Shown here one piece after another: positions 12,553 to 12,642 of a stretch of 12,642 nt of DNA. This DNA comes from Pseudomonadota bacterium. GTDB lineage: Bacteria > Pseudomonadota > Gammaproteobacteria > Pseudomonadales > Azotimanducaceae. Below the pieces are notes generated by a model. It searched no databases. It worked only from the letters and a program-made list of their open reading frames with translations, and had not been told where the DNA came from. Each line of letters starts with the position of its first letter. Position 1 is the first letter of the stretch. Location of the stretch: the NCBI GenBank assembly GCA_027622495.1, contig JAQBYL010000069.1, positions 1 through 12,642 of the forward strand. The letters are read 5' to 3'. The translations under genes and the position numbers were made by a program.

Positions 12553-12642
12553 TGGCCGCATGAATGTTCGCAACGACCCAGCTAGTGTCTGTCCGGAAAT
12601 TCGAAGTAACGAAAATGACAAAGAAACAAACACATAAAGGTT
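12553..12642. other. Non-coding right edge with a possible gene start
   Basis: The last 90 bp hold no clear terminator for the lipoprotein pair. Base composition turns A-rich after about 12598. An ATG at 12615 opens a frame (MTKKQTHKG) that runs off the window; it has no clear SD, so it is only a possible partial gene. Confidence 0.3.

Noticed and set aside
1..12642. CRISPR array, tRNA or rRNA genes, complete insertion sequence or toxin-antitoxin pair
   Set aside because: No regularly spaced repeats, cloverleaf-like segments, transposase frames or small gene pairs of known toxin type were seen on either strand.

Overview
The window reads as chromosomal DNA of a Gram-negative, probably marine or free-living gammaproteobacterium. 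The reasons are a TonB-dependent outer-membrane receptor, an OmpW porin, Sec and lipoprotein signal peptides, a BepA/LoiP-like M48 periplasmic protease, strong Shine-Dalgarno (SD) sequences, FNR-type operators, and a set of catabolic accessory enzymes often seen in such bacteria. No tRNA, rRNA, CRISPR array or complete mobile element is visible. The lineage is inferred from gene families, not from a marker gene.

Layout. 1-314: the 3' end of a TonB-dependent receptor and a bidirectional terminator. 320-2867 (minus strand): a three-gene operon of a short MetE-type methyltransferase, a crotonase-fold enzyme and a small secreted protein. 3024-4915 (plus strand, divergent): two alpha/beta hydrolases, one exported and one dienelactone-hydrolase-like. 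5048-6958 (minus): a secreted M48 protease with C-terminal TPR-like repeats, translationally coupled to a periplasmic protein of unknown function. 7052-8091 (minus): a CMD/AhpD-like protein and a GFA/CENP-V-type zinc protein. 8216-8818 (minus): an unrecognised 200-residue cytoplasmic protein. 8993-10347: two converging broken genes, a DapB-like NAD(P)H dehydrogenase and a GltD-like FAD/ferredoxin oxidoreductase. Each has an internal deletion with a frameshift, and the second has also lost its N-terminal part. 10421-12552 (plus): a charged coiled-coil protein, an OmpW-family porin, and a pair of lipoproteins.

The most notable region is the right-hand end. Two near-perfect FNR/Anr/Dnr-type operators (TTGAT-N4-RTCAA) lie 760 bp apart. 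One is in front of ompW and one in front of the lipoprotein pair, so the envelope genes of this end look like one oxygen- or NO-responsive regulon. The lipoprotein leader also carries a terminator-like hairpin and a hairpin that covers the SD. The first lipoprotein gene contains a perfect 22-bp palindrome just after the lipobox. The second appears to start at a CTG codon.

I do not see a clearly new defence or mobile system. The best candidates for new biology are the FNR-controlled OmpW/lipoprotein unit, the M48 protease with its coupled partner, and the MetE-like/crotonase operon. All functional links between neighbours are inferences from gene order.
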